Positions 31,812-39,808 of a DNA stretch of 64,000 nt are shown here, piece after piece. A program made the position numbers and the translations under genes. The notes below the pieces were generated by a model, which searched no databases, was not told the origin of the DNA, and saw only the letters and a list, made by a program, of their open reading frames with translations. Source of the stretch: Agromyces sp. Root81. Its GTDB lineage: Bacteria; Actinomycetota; Actinomycetes; Actinomycetales; Microbacteriaceae. The stretch's first letter is position 1; the number at the start of each line of letters is the position of its first letter. Location: contig NZ_LMIR01000002.1 of assembly GCF_001429165.1 (NCBI RefSeq), positions 387,183 to 451,182 of the forward strand. The letters run 5' to 3'.

Positions 31812-32597
31812 TCAGATGCCCTGCCAGGCGGGCTTGTTCGCCCACGCGTGCCGGTAGTAGTCGAGGTTCTCGAGCTCCGCAGCTGCCGCCTCGTCGACGA
31901 TGACCGTGGTGTGCGGGTGCAACTGGATCGCCGAGCCCGGCTGGCTCGCCGAGACGGGCCCCTCGACGGCGGCCGCGACGGCGTGGGCCTTCGCCGCGCC
32001 GAACGCGAGCAGTACGAGGTGACGGGCGCGCAGGATCGTGCCGATGCCCTGCGTGATGCAGTGCATGGGCACGTCGTCGGGCGCGTCGAAGAAGCGGGCG
32101 TTGTCGAGGCGGGTCGCCTCGGTGAGGGTCTTGACCCTGGTGTGCGAGGCGAGCGACGAGCCCGGCTCGTTGAAGCCGATGTGGCCGGTGCGCCCGATTC
32201 CGAGGATCTGCAGGTCGACGCCGCCGGCGGCCGTGATCGCCGCCTCGTAGTCGGCACCGGCGTGCTCGATCGACGCTGGGTCGCCGTTCGGCACGCGCAC
32301 GAGCTCTGGGGTCAGGCCGAGTGGTTCGACGACCTCGCGCGAGATGACCGCCCGGTAGCTCTCGGGGTGGCCGGGCGGCAGCCCCACGTACTCGTCGAGC
32401 GCGAATCCGCGCACGCCCCGCACGTCGATCGCGTCGTCGGCGATGCGACGCGCGAGCGCACGGTAGCTCGCCAGCGGCGTCGAGCCGGTCGCGAGGCCGA
32501 GCACGACATCGGGCTTCGAACGGATGAGCGAGACGATCGTGTCGGCCACGAGTGCGCCTGCAGCGTCTTCGTTCTCTACGATGACGACTTCAGCCAT
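31812..32597 (-). CDS. nagB: Glucosamine-6-phosphate deaminase
   Basis: Converts glucosamine-6-phosphate to fructose-6-phosphate and ammonia, the last step of GlcNAc use. The 261-residue protein has GLATGSTPLASYRAL (phosphate loop), FALDEYVGL with the catalytic Asp, and GIGRTGHIGFNEPGS with the catalytic His and Glu. The ATG at 32597 has AGGAG 7 nt upstream and overlaps the end of the ROK kinase gene by 22 bp. It is the last gene of the second hexosamine operon, ending at the hairpin 31755-31802. Confidence 0.95.
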   Translation of the reverse strand: MAEVVIVENEDAAGALVADTIVSLIRSKPDVVLGLATGSTPLASYRALARRIADDAIDVRGVRGFALDEYVGLPPGHPESYRAVISREVVEPLGLTPELVRVPNGDPASIEHAGADYEAAITAAGGVDLQILGIGRTGHIGFNEPGSSLASHTRVKTLTEATRLDNARFFDAPDDVPMHCITQGIGTILRARHLVLLAFGAAKAHAVAAAVEGPVSASQPGSAIQLHPHTTVIVDEAAAAELENLDYYRHAWANKPAWQGI

Positions 32598-33505
32598 GGG
32601 TCTTCTCCTACGAGGGCGGCTCCGACGGCGGCCGCTGGGAATCCGGGTGGGATGACCTGCACGCGATTCGCGAGGTCGATCGATGCGAGGAAGGCCGACT
32701 CGGCCGCCCACCGATTCAGGATACGGCGTGTGCCGACGAGGAGCGGGCCACCGAGGGCGGCGAGCCCGCCGCCGATCACCACCGCGTCGACGTCGACGGT
32801 CAGCACGAGCAGGCGGACCGCCGCTGCGACGCCCGCGAGGAACTGCTCGCGCACCGCGATCGCGCGCGCGTCGCCGGCTTCCGCGGCATCGAAGAGTTCA
32901 CGTGCCGGATGCTCCGAGTTCGACGGCCACGTCCGGGCGATCGCGAGACCAGAAGCGACAGTCTCGAGGCATCCGCGCTGCCCGCACCCGCACAGCACCC
33001 GCGCCGGATCGATCGGGATGTGGCCGATCTCGCCCGCGACGCCATGGCCGCCTCGCAGCAGTCGCCCGTCGAGCACCACGCCGGCCGCGAGGCCCGTGCC
33101 GAGGTTCAGGTACGCCATCGACGTCGCCCGGATGCCGTCGGCGATGCCGAGCAGGTGATGGGCGCCGACCGCGGCCGCCTTCACGTCGTTCTCGACGCGG
33201 ACATCGACGCCGAGGCGATCGGCGAGGCGCGGCCCGAGGTCGAGCCCCTCGAGCCCGAGGTTCACGGCGTGCTCGACGCGTCCGGTCGCACTGTCGACGG
33301 CACCGGGGATGCCGATGCCGATCGAGGTGAACGACGACGTGCCGCCGGCGAGTTCGGTCATCCGCTCGACCGTGCGGAGCGCCGTCGCCACGACGGCCTC
33401 GGCGCCGAACCCCGTCGGCATCCGGATCTGGTCGCTCAGCTCTCCATCGGCACCGATCGCCACCGCGGCCGTCTTGGTGCCGCCGATGTCGATGCCGAGC
33501 CTCAC
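32576..33505 (-). CDS. ROK-family sugar kinase (N-acetylglucosamine kinase candidate)
   Basis: A 309-residue ROK kinase that starts directly with the ATP-binding strand RLGIDIGGTKTAAVAIG, so no DNA-binding domain is present. Further landmarks are GIGIPGAVD, HGVAGEIGHIPID and the zinc cluster CGCGQRGCLETVAS. Between a GH3 hexosaminidase and nagB, the likely substrate is GlcNAc. The GTG start overlaps the GH3 stop (GTGA) and its own end overlaps nagB, so the operon is tightly coupled. Confidence 0.9.
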   Translation of the reverse strand: MRLGIDIGGTKTAAVAIGADGELSDQIRMPTGFGAEAVVATALRTVERMTELAGGTSSFTSIGIGIPGAVDSATGRVEHAVNLGLEGLDLGPRLADRLGVDVRVENDVKAAAVGAHHLLGIADGIRATSMAYLNLGTGLAAGVVLDGRLLRGGHGVAGEIGHIPIDPARVLCGCGQRGCLETVASGLAIARTWPSNSEHPARELFDAAEAGDARAIAVREQFLAGVAAAVRLLVLTVDVDAVVIGGGLAALGGPLLVGTRRILNRWAAESAFLASIDLANRVQVIPPGFPAAAVGAALVGEDPWLKSSS

Positions 33506-35037
33506 GGTGCGGCCACCGCGGCCGTGAGCGCGTCGTCGACGAACTCGATGACCGCTTCGCCGAGGAGACGGGATGCCCCGAAGGTCGAGACGTCGGCGTA
33601 GGCGCGATCGTGCGACGGCCAGCCCATGTCGATCGTCACGACATCGTCGCGCACAGCGCGCAGCGCGTCGATCGCGGCGCGCGCGAACGGATGCCGGTGG
33701 AGATCCTTGCCCACCACGATCACGATGCCCACGAGCCCGGCCGGGTCGGCGAGGCCCTGCTCCTCCGAGACGGAGACCGCGTCGGCGTCGCCCAGCCACG
33801 AGGGATGCTCCGCGACGTCCTCCGCGGCGAACGGGCCCCACGGGGCCACGCCGACCGCGATGTTCGCGACGGTGTCGATGCGCACGACCGTGCCGACCCG
33901 GGGGGCTCCGGCGAGGCGCGCACGCGCGGCATCCGCGATCTCGAACGCACCGATGATGCGCGCGATCTCGTCGTGGTCGTGCTTCGGTTCGATGGAGGCC
34001 GGCAGCGCAGGACCCGCGGGAACCGGGACAGACTCCGCCGCCAGCGCACGCACTCGCGCGGCAGCCTCGCGCACGCGCCCGGCCGGAAGCCGGCCGCCCG
34101 CGATCGCGGCCTCGACCGCCGCGACGATCTCCGCCATCTCCTCGGCGGAGTTGTCGCTGCCGATGCAGAGCAGGTCGCATCCGGCGACGAGGGCGCGCAC
34201 CGCAGCTTCGGGTATGCCGTGCACGCCGCTCGCCCCCTTCATGTCGAGGGCGTCGGTGACGATGACGCCGTCGAACCCCAGCTCCCCGCGGAGCAGGCCA
34301 TTGAGGATCTGCGGGGAGAGGGTGGCAGGGTTCCGGGGGTCGAGCTCCGGAATCAGGATGTGGGAGGTCATGATCGTGCGGCTGCCGGCGGCGATCGCGG
34401 CCCGGAACGGCACGAGCTCGCGCTCGCGGAGCGTCTCGAGCGGCACGTCGACGACCGGCAGGGCGAGGTGCGAGTCCGTCGCCGTGTCGCCGTGACCCGG
34501 GAAGTGCTTCGCGCTGGCCGCGACGCCCGTCGACTGCAACGCCATCGTCCACGCGGCCGAGTGCCGCGCCACGAGCTCGGGGTCGGCACCGAAGCTGCGG
34601 ATGCCGATGACCGGGTTGTCGGGGTTCGCGTTGACGTCGACATCGGGGGCGAAGGTCACGGTGCATCCGGTCGCGACGAGCGCTTCACCGACCGCCCTGG
34701 CCACGCGAGCCGTCAGTTCGAGGTCGTCGATGCGACCGAGCACGGCGTTGCCCGGGAACGGCGCACCGCGGTCGTAGAAGAGCCGGGTGACGTCGCCGCC
34801 CTCCTCGTCGATGGCGATCACGGCGAGCGGGTTCGCCTCGCGAAGCGCGGCGTTCAGGGCTCGCAGCTGCTCGGGCGTCTCGACGTTCGGGCCGAAGAGG
34901 CAGACGCCGCCGAGCCCGCCGCGGAGCAGTTCGAGCACCCACTGCGGAGCGCGCGGCCCGTCGAAGCCGGGCAGCAGCGTCGTGAGGATGTCCCGGCGGA
35001 GGGAGGCATCCTCGCCGGTCGGGTTCGCGACGGTCAT
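33502..35037 (-). CDS. Glycoside hydrolase family 3 beta-N-acetylhexosaminidase (NagZ-like)
   Basis: A 511-residue, apparently cytoplasmic GH3 enzyme (no signal peptide). The NagZ catalytic-loop motif is complete: KHFPGHGDTATDSH at residues 177-190, with the Asp188-His190 acid/base dyad; the nucleophile is Asp262 in IVTDALDMKG. After the TIM-barrel (to about 340) a second alpha/beta domain follows, as in Gram-positive NagZ relatives. It would hydrolyse imported chitobiose or muropeptide-type disaccharides inside the cell. The ATG overlaps the permease stop by 4 bp. Confidence 0.92.
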   Translation of the reverse strand: MTVANPTGEDASLRRDILTTLLPGFDGPRAPQWVLELLRGGLGGVCLFGPNVETPEQLRALNAALREANPLAVIAIDEEGGDVTRLFYDRGAPFPGNAVLGRIDDLELTARVARAVGEALVATGCTVTFAPDVDVNANPDNPVIGIRSFGADPELVARHSAAWTMALQSTGVAASAKHFPGHGDTATDSHLALPVVDVPLETLRERELVPFRAAIAAGSRTIMTSHILIPELDPRNPATLSPQILNGLLRGELGFDGVIVTDALDMKGASGVHGIPEAAVRALVAGCDLLCIGSDNSAEEMAEIVAAVEAAIAGGRLPAGRVREAAARVRALAAESVPVPAGPALPASIEPKHDHDEIARIIGAFEIADAARARLAGAPRVGTVVRIDTVANIAVGVAPWGPFAAEDVAEHPSWLGDADAVSVSEEQGLADPAGLVGIVIVVGKDLHRHPFARAAIDALRAVRDDVVTIDMGWPSHDRAYADVSTFGASRLLGEAVIEFVDDALTAAVAAP

Positions 35038-35966
35038 CCCTTGACCGCTCCGCTCACGAGTCCGCTGGTCATGCGGCCCTGCACGATGAGGAAGAACACG
35101 ATCACGGGCACCGCGACGAGGGTCGATGCGGCCATCACCTGGCCCCAGTCGGTCTCGCGCGTGGCGCTCGCCTGGATGAATCCCCGCAGCCACAGCGGCA
35201 GCGTGTGCATCTGCTCGGCCGGCAGCAGCACGAGCGCGACGGTGAACTCGTTCCACGCCTGCAGGAACGCGAAGACGCCGGATGCAACGAGCCCGGGAGC
35301 CAGCAGCGGGAACGTGATCCGCATGAAGGCCTGCGTGCGGCTGAGGCCGTCGACCATCGCCGCCTCCTCGAGGTCGGCGGGGATGCCCGCGACGAAGCCG
35401 CGCAGCATCCACACCGTGAACGGCACGACCGCCGCCGTGTAGATGATGCTGACGCCGATCACGGAATTGAGCAGGCCGACGCTCGAGACCATCTTGTACT
35501 GCGCGATGAACAGGCCCTCGGCCGGGAGCATCTGGACGATGAGCACCGCGAGCACGAACGCCTTGCGGCCCTTGAACCGGAAGCGGCTGATCGCCACGGC
35601 CGCGAGGAACGCGAACAGCAGGCAGAAGAAGACGGCGATGAGGGTGACCGACAGGCTGATGCCGAGCGCGGTGAAGAACGAGCCGTCTTCGAGCACGTTC
35701 TCGTAGTTCGCGAACGAGCCCCCGAACGGCAGGAACGTCGGGATGAACGACTGCAGGGTGCGGTTCGAGAGCAGCGAGGAGTTCATCATCCAGTAGACGG
35801 GGAACACCCAGGCCAGCGAGACCGCGAAGGCCAGCACCGTGAGCAGGATGCGGCGCGGGCGGACGCGCTGGCTCCAGCGTGTGCGGGTGCGGACGCTGGC
35901 GACGGGCACTGCGGATGCCGTGGCCCCGAGCTCCCCGCCGGTCGGGATCGTGACGGAGGTGGTCAT
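35034..35966 (-). CDS. Carbohydrate ABC transporter permease (MalG type), hexosamine operon
   Basis: A 310-residue permease with an N-terminal cytoplasmic segment of about 38 residues and six predicted helices. The ATPase-docking EAA loop reads DLEEAAMVDGLSRTQAFM, followed by ITFPLLAPG. It is joined by 4 bp overlaps to the MalF-type gene upstream and the GH3 gene downstream. No ATPase gene accompanies it. Confidence 0.93.
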   Translation of the reverse strand: MTTSVTIPTGGELGATASAVPVASVRTRTRWSQRVRPRRILLTVLAFAVSLAWVFPVYWMMNSSLLSNRTLQSFIPTFLPFGGSFANYENVLEDGSFFTALGISLSVTLIAVFFCLLFAFLAAVAISRFRFKGRKAFVLAVLIVQMLPAEGLFIAQYKMVSSVGLLNSVIGVSIIYTAAVVPFTVWMLRGFVAGIPADLEEAAMVDGLSRTQAFMRITFPLLAPGLVASGVFAFLQAWNEFTVALVLLPAEQMHTLPLWLRGFIQASATRETDWGQVMAASTLVAVPVIVFFLIVQGRMTSGLVSGAVKG

Positions 35967-36922
35967 GACTGTTCGTCCTCCTTGAGCAGGGCGCGCACGT
36001 AGAACCAGCTGATCGCCAGAGTCAACGCGAGCACGAAGATGGAGACCGCCGACGCCATGCCGAAGTCCTGGGATCCGGCTCCGAGCTTGTAGATGTAGGT
36101 GCCGAGCAGGTCGAACTCGGAGGCCTTCGAACCGGCGTCCTGCAGCATGGTGATCTGCGTGAAGACCCGGAGATCCCAGATGAGCTGGAGGAGCAGCACG
36201 ATCATGATGACCGGCCGGATCATCGGCATGATGATGTAGCGCAGGCGCTTGGCGCCGTTCGCCCCGTCGAGCTGGGCGGCCTCGAGGACCTCGTCGGAGA
36301 CCTGGGTGAGGCCGGCGTACACCGAGAACGCGACGAACGGAACCGACATCCAGATCACGATGATGCTCGCGACGATGAAGAAGGTGAGCGGGTTCGACAG
36401 CCACGAGAAGCGGTTCATGTCCACACCCGGGATCATGTCGAGCAGGTAGTTCACGACGCCGCGGCGACGGTCGAAGAGCCAGATCCAGACGGTCATCGCG
36501 GCGACGACGGGCATGGCCCAGGCGAGCAGCAACGAGATCTGCAGGGTCAACCGCGCGGTGCGGCCGACCGCGGTCATGAGCACGGCGAGCAGGAGACCGA
36601 CGACGAGCGTCATGGTGGCGGTGATGAAGCAGAACGCCAGCGAGCGACCGACGACCTGCCACATCGTGGGGTCGGTGGCCAGGTCGATGTAGTTCTGGAG
36701 GCCGACGAAGTCCGCCGGCTGCCCGAACTGCTGCTTGATGCCGAATTCCTGCATCGAGGTGATGACCTGCCACACGAGCGGGTAGCCCATGCCGACGAGG
36801 AGGATGAGGATGGCGGGGATGAGGAGCAGGTGCGGCACTGAGAGGAAGCGGCGCCGGCCCGCGGGGGTGCGAGGTTTCGCCGGTTCAGTCGCGGCGACAT
36901 CACGGGTGATGGTCTCTGTCAC
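35963..36922 (-). CDS. Carbohydrate ABC transporter permease (MalF type), hexosamine operon
   Basis: A permease of 319 residues beginning with a polar N-terminus and a first helix at about residue 30 (PHLLLIPAILILLVGMGYPL). The EAA loop is EVLEAAQLDGANGAKRLRY with IIMPMIRP. The GTG at 36922 was chosen because AAGGAGG lies 8 nt upstream; an in-frame ATG at 36967 precedes that site and overlaps the stem of the intra-operon hairpins. It is separated from the binding-protein gene by 122 bp containing two strong hairpins, which should lower its expression relative to the binding protein. Confidence 0.92.
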   Translation of the reverse strand: MTETITRDVAATEPAKPRTPAGRRRFLSVPHLLLIPAILILLVGMGYPLVWQVITSMQEFGIKQQFGQPADFVGLQNYIDLATDPTMWQVVGRSLAFCFITATMTLVVGLLLAVLMTAVGRTARLTLQISLLLAWAMPVVAAMTVWIWLFDRRRGVVNYLLDMIPGVDMNRFSWLSNPLTFFIVASIIVIWMSVPFVAFSVYAGLTQVSDEVLEAAQLDGANGAKRLRYIIMPMIRPVIMIVLLLQLIWDLRVFTQITMLQDAGSKASEFDLLGTYIYKLGAGSQDFGMASAVSIFVLALTLAISWFYVRALLKEDEQS

Positions 36923-36970
36923 GGTCTCATCCTCCTTTCGAGTGATGCTGGTGTCACGGGTTTTCATGGG

Positions 36971-37004
36971 CGGGGCCGCGGGAGAAGTCTCGCCCGCGGC
37001 CCCG
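36971..37004 (-). terminator. Intra-operon hairpin after the binding-protein gene (distal)
   Basis: CGGGGCCGCGGG (36971-36982) pairs perfectly with CCCGCGGCCCCG (36993-37004), a 12 bp stem with a 10 nt loop. With the hairpin at 37019-37038 it lies between the solute-binding protein gene and the permease genes, and probably acts as a partial terminator or 3' end protector. Confidence 0.65.
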
Positions 37005-37018
37005 CTTCGGTGCAGGTG

Positions 37019-37038
37019 GCGGATGCCGGGGCATCCGC
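37019..37038 (-). terminator. Intra-operon hairpin after the binding-protein gene (proximal)
   Basis: GCGGATGCC (37019-37027) and GGCATCCGC (37030-37038) form a perfect 9 bp stem with a 2-nt centre, 6 bp past the binding-protein stop. It is one of the GGATGCC palindromes. Confidence 0.6.
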
Positions 37039-37044
37039 TCCGTG

Positions 37045-38340
37045 CTAGTTGAGCAGCTCGTTCAGCTTCTCGTCGTACTCGGCCGCGAGCTCGGCGACGT
37101 CGCCGCCACCCGAGACCTTGCCGAAGAACTCCTCGAGGATGCCCGCGCCTTCGACGGCTGCCCAGCCGGGTGCGGCGGGGGTCAGCTTCGAGCCGGCGGC
37201 CGACTCGATGAGTGCCTTGGCGAACTGGTCGTCACCGAGGCTCGACGCGTAGTCGAGGTTGGCCGGACCGAGGCCGTTCTCGCCGAGCAGGGTCTGGTAC
37301 TCCTCGGAGAAGATGATCTTCATGAGCTCCTTGGCGCCGGCCTGGTTCTTGCTGGCCGCCGAAACGGCGATGTTGGATCCGCCGGCGAAGACCGGGGCGA
37401 CGCCGCCGTCGACTCCGGGGAGCACGAAGGTGCCGAACACGTCGTCGTTCCAGGTCGCGACCGTCTTGGTCGAGTCCTTGGGGTCGGGAGTGATGTCGCC
37501 GATCGACCAGTGCGCCCATCCGGGAGCGATGATCGTGGCGGCCTCGGGCACGCCCGTGGCGTCGTTGTTGTTGATGTTCACCCACGGGGTGCTGTCGAAC
37601 TCAGTGACGGGCGCGTTCGAGGCACCCGTGAAGAGGTCCTGGAACTGCTCGAGACCGGCGACCGACTCGTCGGACGACAGTGCGCCGACCCACTCGTCGC
37701 CGTCCTTCACCGCGAGCTCGCCGCCGTTGGCGAAGATCCACGAGATGCCGTTGCGCCAGTCGGAGCCGCCGACGTAGAAGCCGGACTGGGCGTCGGTGCG
37801 AAGCGACTTGACGGTCTCGCCGAACTCTCCGAGCGTGGTCGGAACCGTCTTGCCCGCGGCGTCCCAGATGTCCTTGCGGTAGAAGTTGTAGCGCGAGCCG
37901 AAGTAGTACGGCAGCGCGTACTGCGCGCCGTCGACCTCGCCGACCTCGACGAACGACTTCAGCAGCTTGTCGCCGCCGAGCTCGTCGTACATGTCGGACA
38001 GGTCGGTGAAGGCGCCCGCGTTCGTGAACGTCGGCGACCAGGTGTTGCCGATCTCGGTGACGTCGGGGGTGTTCGCGGCGTCGGGAAGCGCGGTCGTGAG
38101 CTTCGCGACGGCGTCGCCCCAGCCCTGCTCCTCGATCGTCAGCGTGCCACCGGTGGCGTCCGCGTACTCGGACTTCAGGTAGTCGCGCAGCTCGTCGGGC
38201 GTGTCGCCGCCCATCAGCCAGAGCGTGATGTCCTGGCCGTCTGCAGACCCGTCATCGGCGGGCTCGCCGGTCGCGCTGCAACCGGCGAGAACGAGAGCGG
38301 CGGCGGTTGCGATCGCCGCGACAGCGTACTTCCTCTTCAT
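37045..38340 (-). CDS. Extracellular solute-binding lipoprotein of the hexosamine ABC importer
   Basis: A 431-residue family 1 sugar-binding protein. The signal peptide ends in lipobox LAGC with Cys21 lipidated, followed by an acidic Ser/Gly/Asp linker; the mature protein begins DITLWLMGGDTPDELRDYL. It contains TPDVTEIGNTWSPTF and several Trp residues likely to stack on sugar rings. It resembles binding proteins for N,N-diacetylchitobiose and related disaccharides in layout, but the ligand is inferred from the neighbouring GH3, kinase and nagB genes. It follows the ROK repressor by 77 bp. Confidence 0.94.
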   Translation of the reverse strand: MKRKYAVAAIATAAALVLAGCSATGEPADDGSADGQDITLWLMGGDTPDELRDYLKSEYADATGGTLTIEEQGWGDAVAKLTTALPDAANTPDVTEIGNTWSPTFTNAGAFTDLSDMYDELGGDKLLKSFVEVGEVDGAQYALPYYFGSRYNFYRKDIWDAAGKTVPTTLGEFGETVKSLRTDAQSGFYVGGSDWRNGISWIFANGGELAVKDGDEWVGALSSDESVAGLEQFQDLFTGASNAPVTEFDSTPWVNINNNDATGVPEAATIIAPGWAHWSIGDITPDPKDSTKTVATWNDDVFGTFVLPGVDGGVAPVFAGGSNIAVSAASKNQAGAKELMKIIFSEEYQTLLGENGLGPANLDYASSLGDDQFAKALIESAAGSKLTPAAPGWAAVEGAGILEEFFGKVSGGGDVAELAAEYDEKLNELLN

Positions 38341-38417
38341 TGCGGTTTCCTTCTCTTGGGTGGGGGTGTGGTGCGCCGGAATCGGTTCGGGTGAACGCGT
38401 CCGGGTGGGCGGGTCTG

Positions 38418-39665
38418 CTAGGTGACCCCGAGCTGTCCGGAAAGGACCATGACGGCCGCGCCGCGGAGGACGATGTCCTCCGCCTGCTCGGACATCCGGA
38501 GCCTCAGATCACGGTTGAACTCCGCCATCGTCCGCTTCCGGAGCGTGTCGACGGCGGCCTCGTGCAGAGGGCCGTCAAGCAGTTGGGCCGGGCCGCTCAG
38601 CACGACCTCGGAGAGGTTCAGCGCGCCGACCACGGGTGCGAGCACGATGCCGAGACGTCGGCCCGCCTCGCGGAGGATGTCATCGCGAGCGGATGCCGCG
38701 GCGTCGCCCTGGCCGTCGACCGCGGCGAGCCGGGCCGTGAGCCGCGGCTCGGCGAGCCAGGTCTCGAGGCATCCGTCCTTGCCGCATGCGCAGCGGGGGC
38801 CGCCGTCGGTGCCGACGACGACGTGGCCGATCTCGCCTGCCGCGAAGCCGCTGCCGATGACCGGTCGACCGCAGATGATGAGGCCGGCGCCGACACCGTG
38901 CCCGATCTTCACGAGCAGCAGGTCGTCGTGGTCGGAGGAGCCGTGCTCGGCGAGCACGCCGACGTTCGCGTCGTTGCCGACGTGCACGGGCAGCGCGAAG
39001 CGGGCGGCGACGCGGTCCTGCAGGGCGACGTCGCTCCAGCCGAGGTTCGGCGCGGAGCGCACGACGCCGCGCGGGTCGACGACACCGGGCGAGCCGATGC
39101 CGATGCCGAGCACGGGCGTCGAGGTGCGGGCGAGCAGTCGTTCGACGAGCACCTCCGCGAGCAGCACCGCGGCCTCGCCGGTGGCGCCGTCGCGGGCGAC
39201 CTCGTCGCGGTCGATGATCTGGCCGTCGAGGCCGACGACGGCGCCGCGGAAGACCTCGTGCTCGGAGAGGTCGACGCCGATGATGTGGAACGCGGCTCGG
39301 TCGACGTCGATGAGCGTGGCGGGCTTGCCCGGGCGTGCGTCTTCGCGCTGCCCGAGTTCGATGACGAGCCCCTCGGCCATGAGGTCGGCGACGAGGTCGG
39401 AGATCGTGACCCTGGTCAGCCCCGTCTCGCGCGCGACATCCGCCCTGCTCTGCGGACCGGCGCTGTAGAGCGTCTGCAGCACGAGCGCCCGGTTGTGGGT
39501 GCGGGCGTGCTCGGGCAGGACCTTGCCCGTGGGGCGGAGGGCGCGGGAGCGGCCGAAGATGGCGGTGCCGGTGGTGGATGCGGCGAGCAGCTCCGCCGCC
39601 ACCGGGGAGGTGGGGGGAATCGGCTCCGTGGTGACCGGGCCTCGTCGCGCATCCGTTGAAGTCAC
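38418..39665 (-). CDS. ROK-family transcriptional repressor (NagC-like)
   Basis: A 415-residue ROK protein with an N-terminal MarR-like helix-turn-helix (about residues 55-105, SRADVARETGLTRVTISDLVADL) followed by a full sugar-kinase-like domain with GIGIGSPGVVD, GEIGHVVVG and the zinc cluster CACGKDGCLETWL. This domain order marks a repressor rather than a kinase. It heads the operon and its GTG start lies immediately next to the palindrome at 39666-39692, so autoregulation and control of the whole operon are likely, relieved by a hexosamine or its phosphate. Confidence 0.93.
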   Translation of the reverse strand: MTSTDARRGPVTTEPIPPTSPVAAELLAASTTGTAIFGRSRALRPTGKVLPEHARTHNRALVLQTLYSAGPQSRADVARETGLTRVTISDLVADLMAEGLVIELGQREDARPGKPATLIDVDRAAFHIIGVDLSEHEVFRGAVVGLDGQIIDRDEVARDGATGEAAVLLAEVLVERLLARTSTPVLGIGIGSPGVVDPRGVVRSAPNLGWSDVALQDRVAARFALPVHVGNDANVGVLAEHGSSDHDDLLLVKIGHGVGAGLIICGRPVIGSGFAAGEIGHVVVGTDGGPRCACGKDGCLETWLAEPRLTARLAAVDGQGDAAASARDDILREAGRRLGIVLAPVVGALNLSEVVLSGPAQLLDGPLHEAAVDTLRKRTMAEFNRDLRLRMSEQAEDIVLRGAAVMVLSGQLGVT

Positions 39666-39701
39666 GTTTGTTAGTAAACCTTACGAACAAACTCCGCGCA
39701 A
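39666..39701 (-). promoter_or_regulatory. Promoter and palindromic operator of the hexosamine operon
   Basis: On the minus strand, TTGCGC (39701-39696), a 17 bp spacer and TTTACT (39678-39673) lie 7 nt before the GTG, a leaderless arrangement. Over the -10 sits a 27 bp dyad, 39666-39692: outer arms GTTTGTT (39666-39672) and AACAAAC (39686-39692) and inner arms TAA (39675-39677) and TTA (39681-39683), all exact. AT-rich dyads of this type are known operators of ROK repressors, and the gene starting here encodes one. Confidence 0.75.
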
Positions 39702-39808
39702 GTGTTCACGTGGACTTCTTCCGGGTGTTATCGAGTTGTGATCAGCGGTCGCCCGCACCGACGGATGCCTCGGCCCCGCGCCGCGCCCACGGCGCCGCGT
39801 TCGCCGGG

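Noticed and set aside
31812-32597. Loss of function of nagB because the Asp in the NDGH-type motif is replaced by Thr
   Set aside because: That position varies in functional family members, from memory; the catalytic His and Glu and the other Asp are present.
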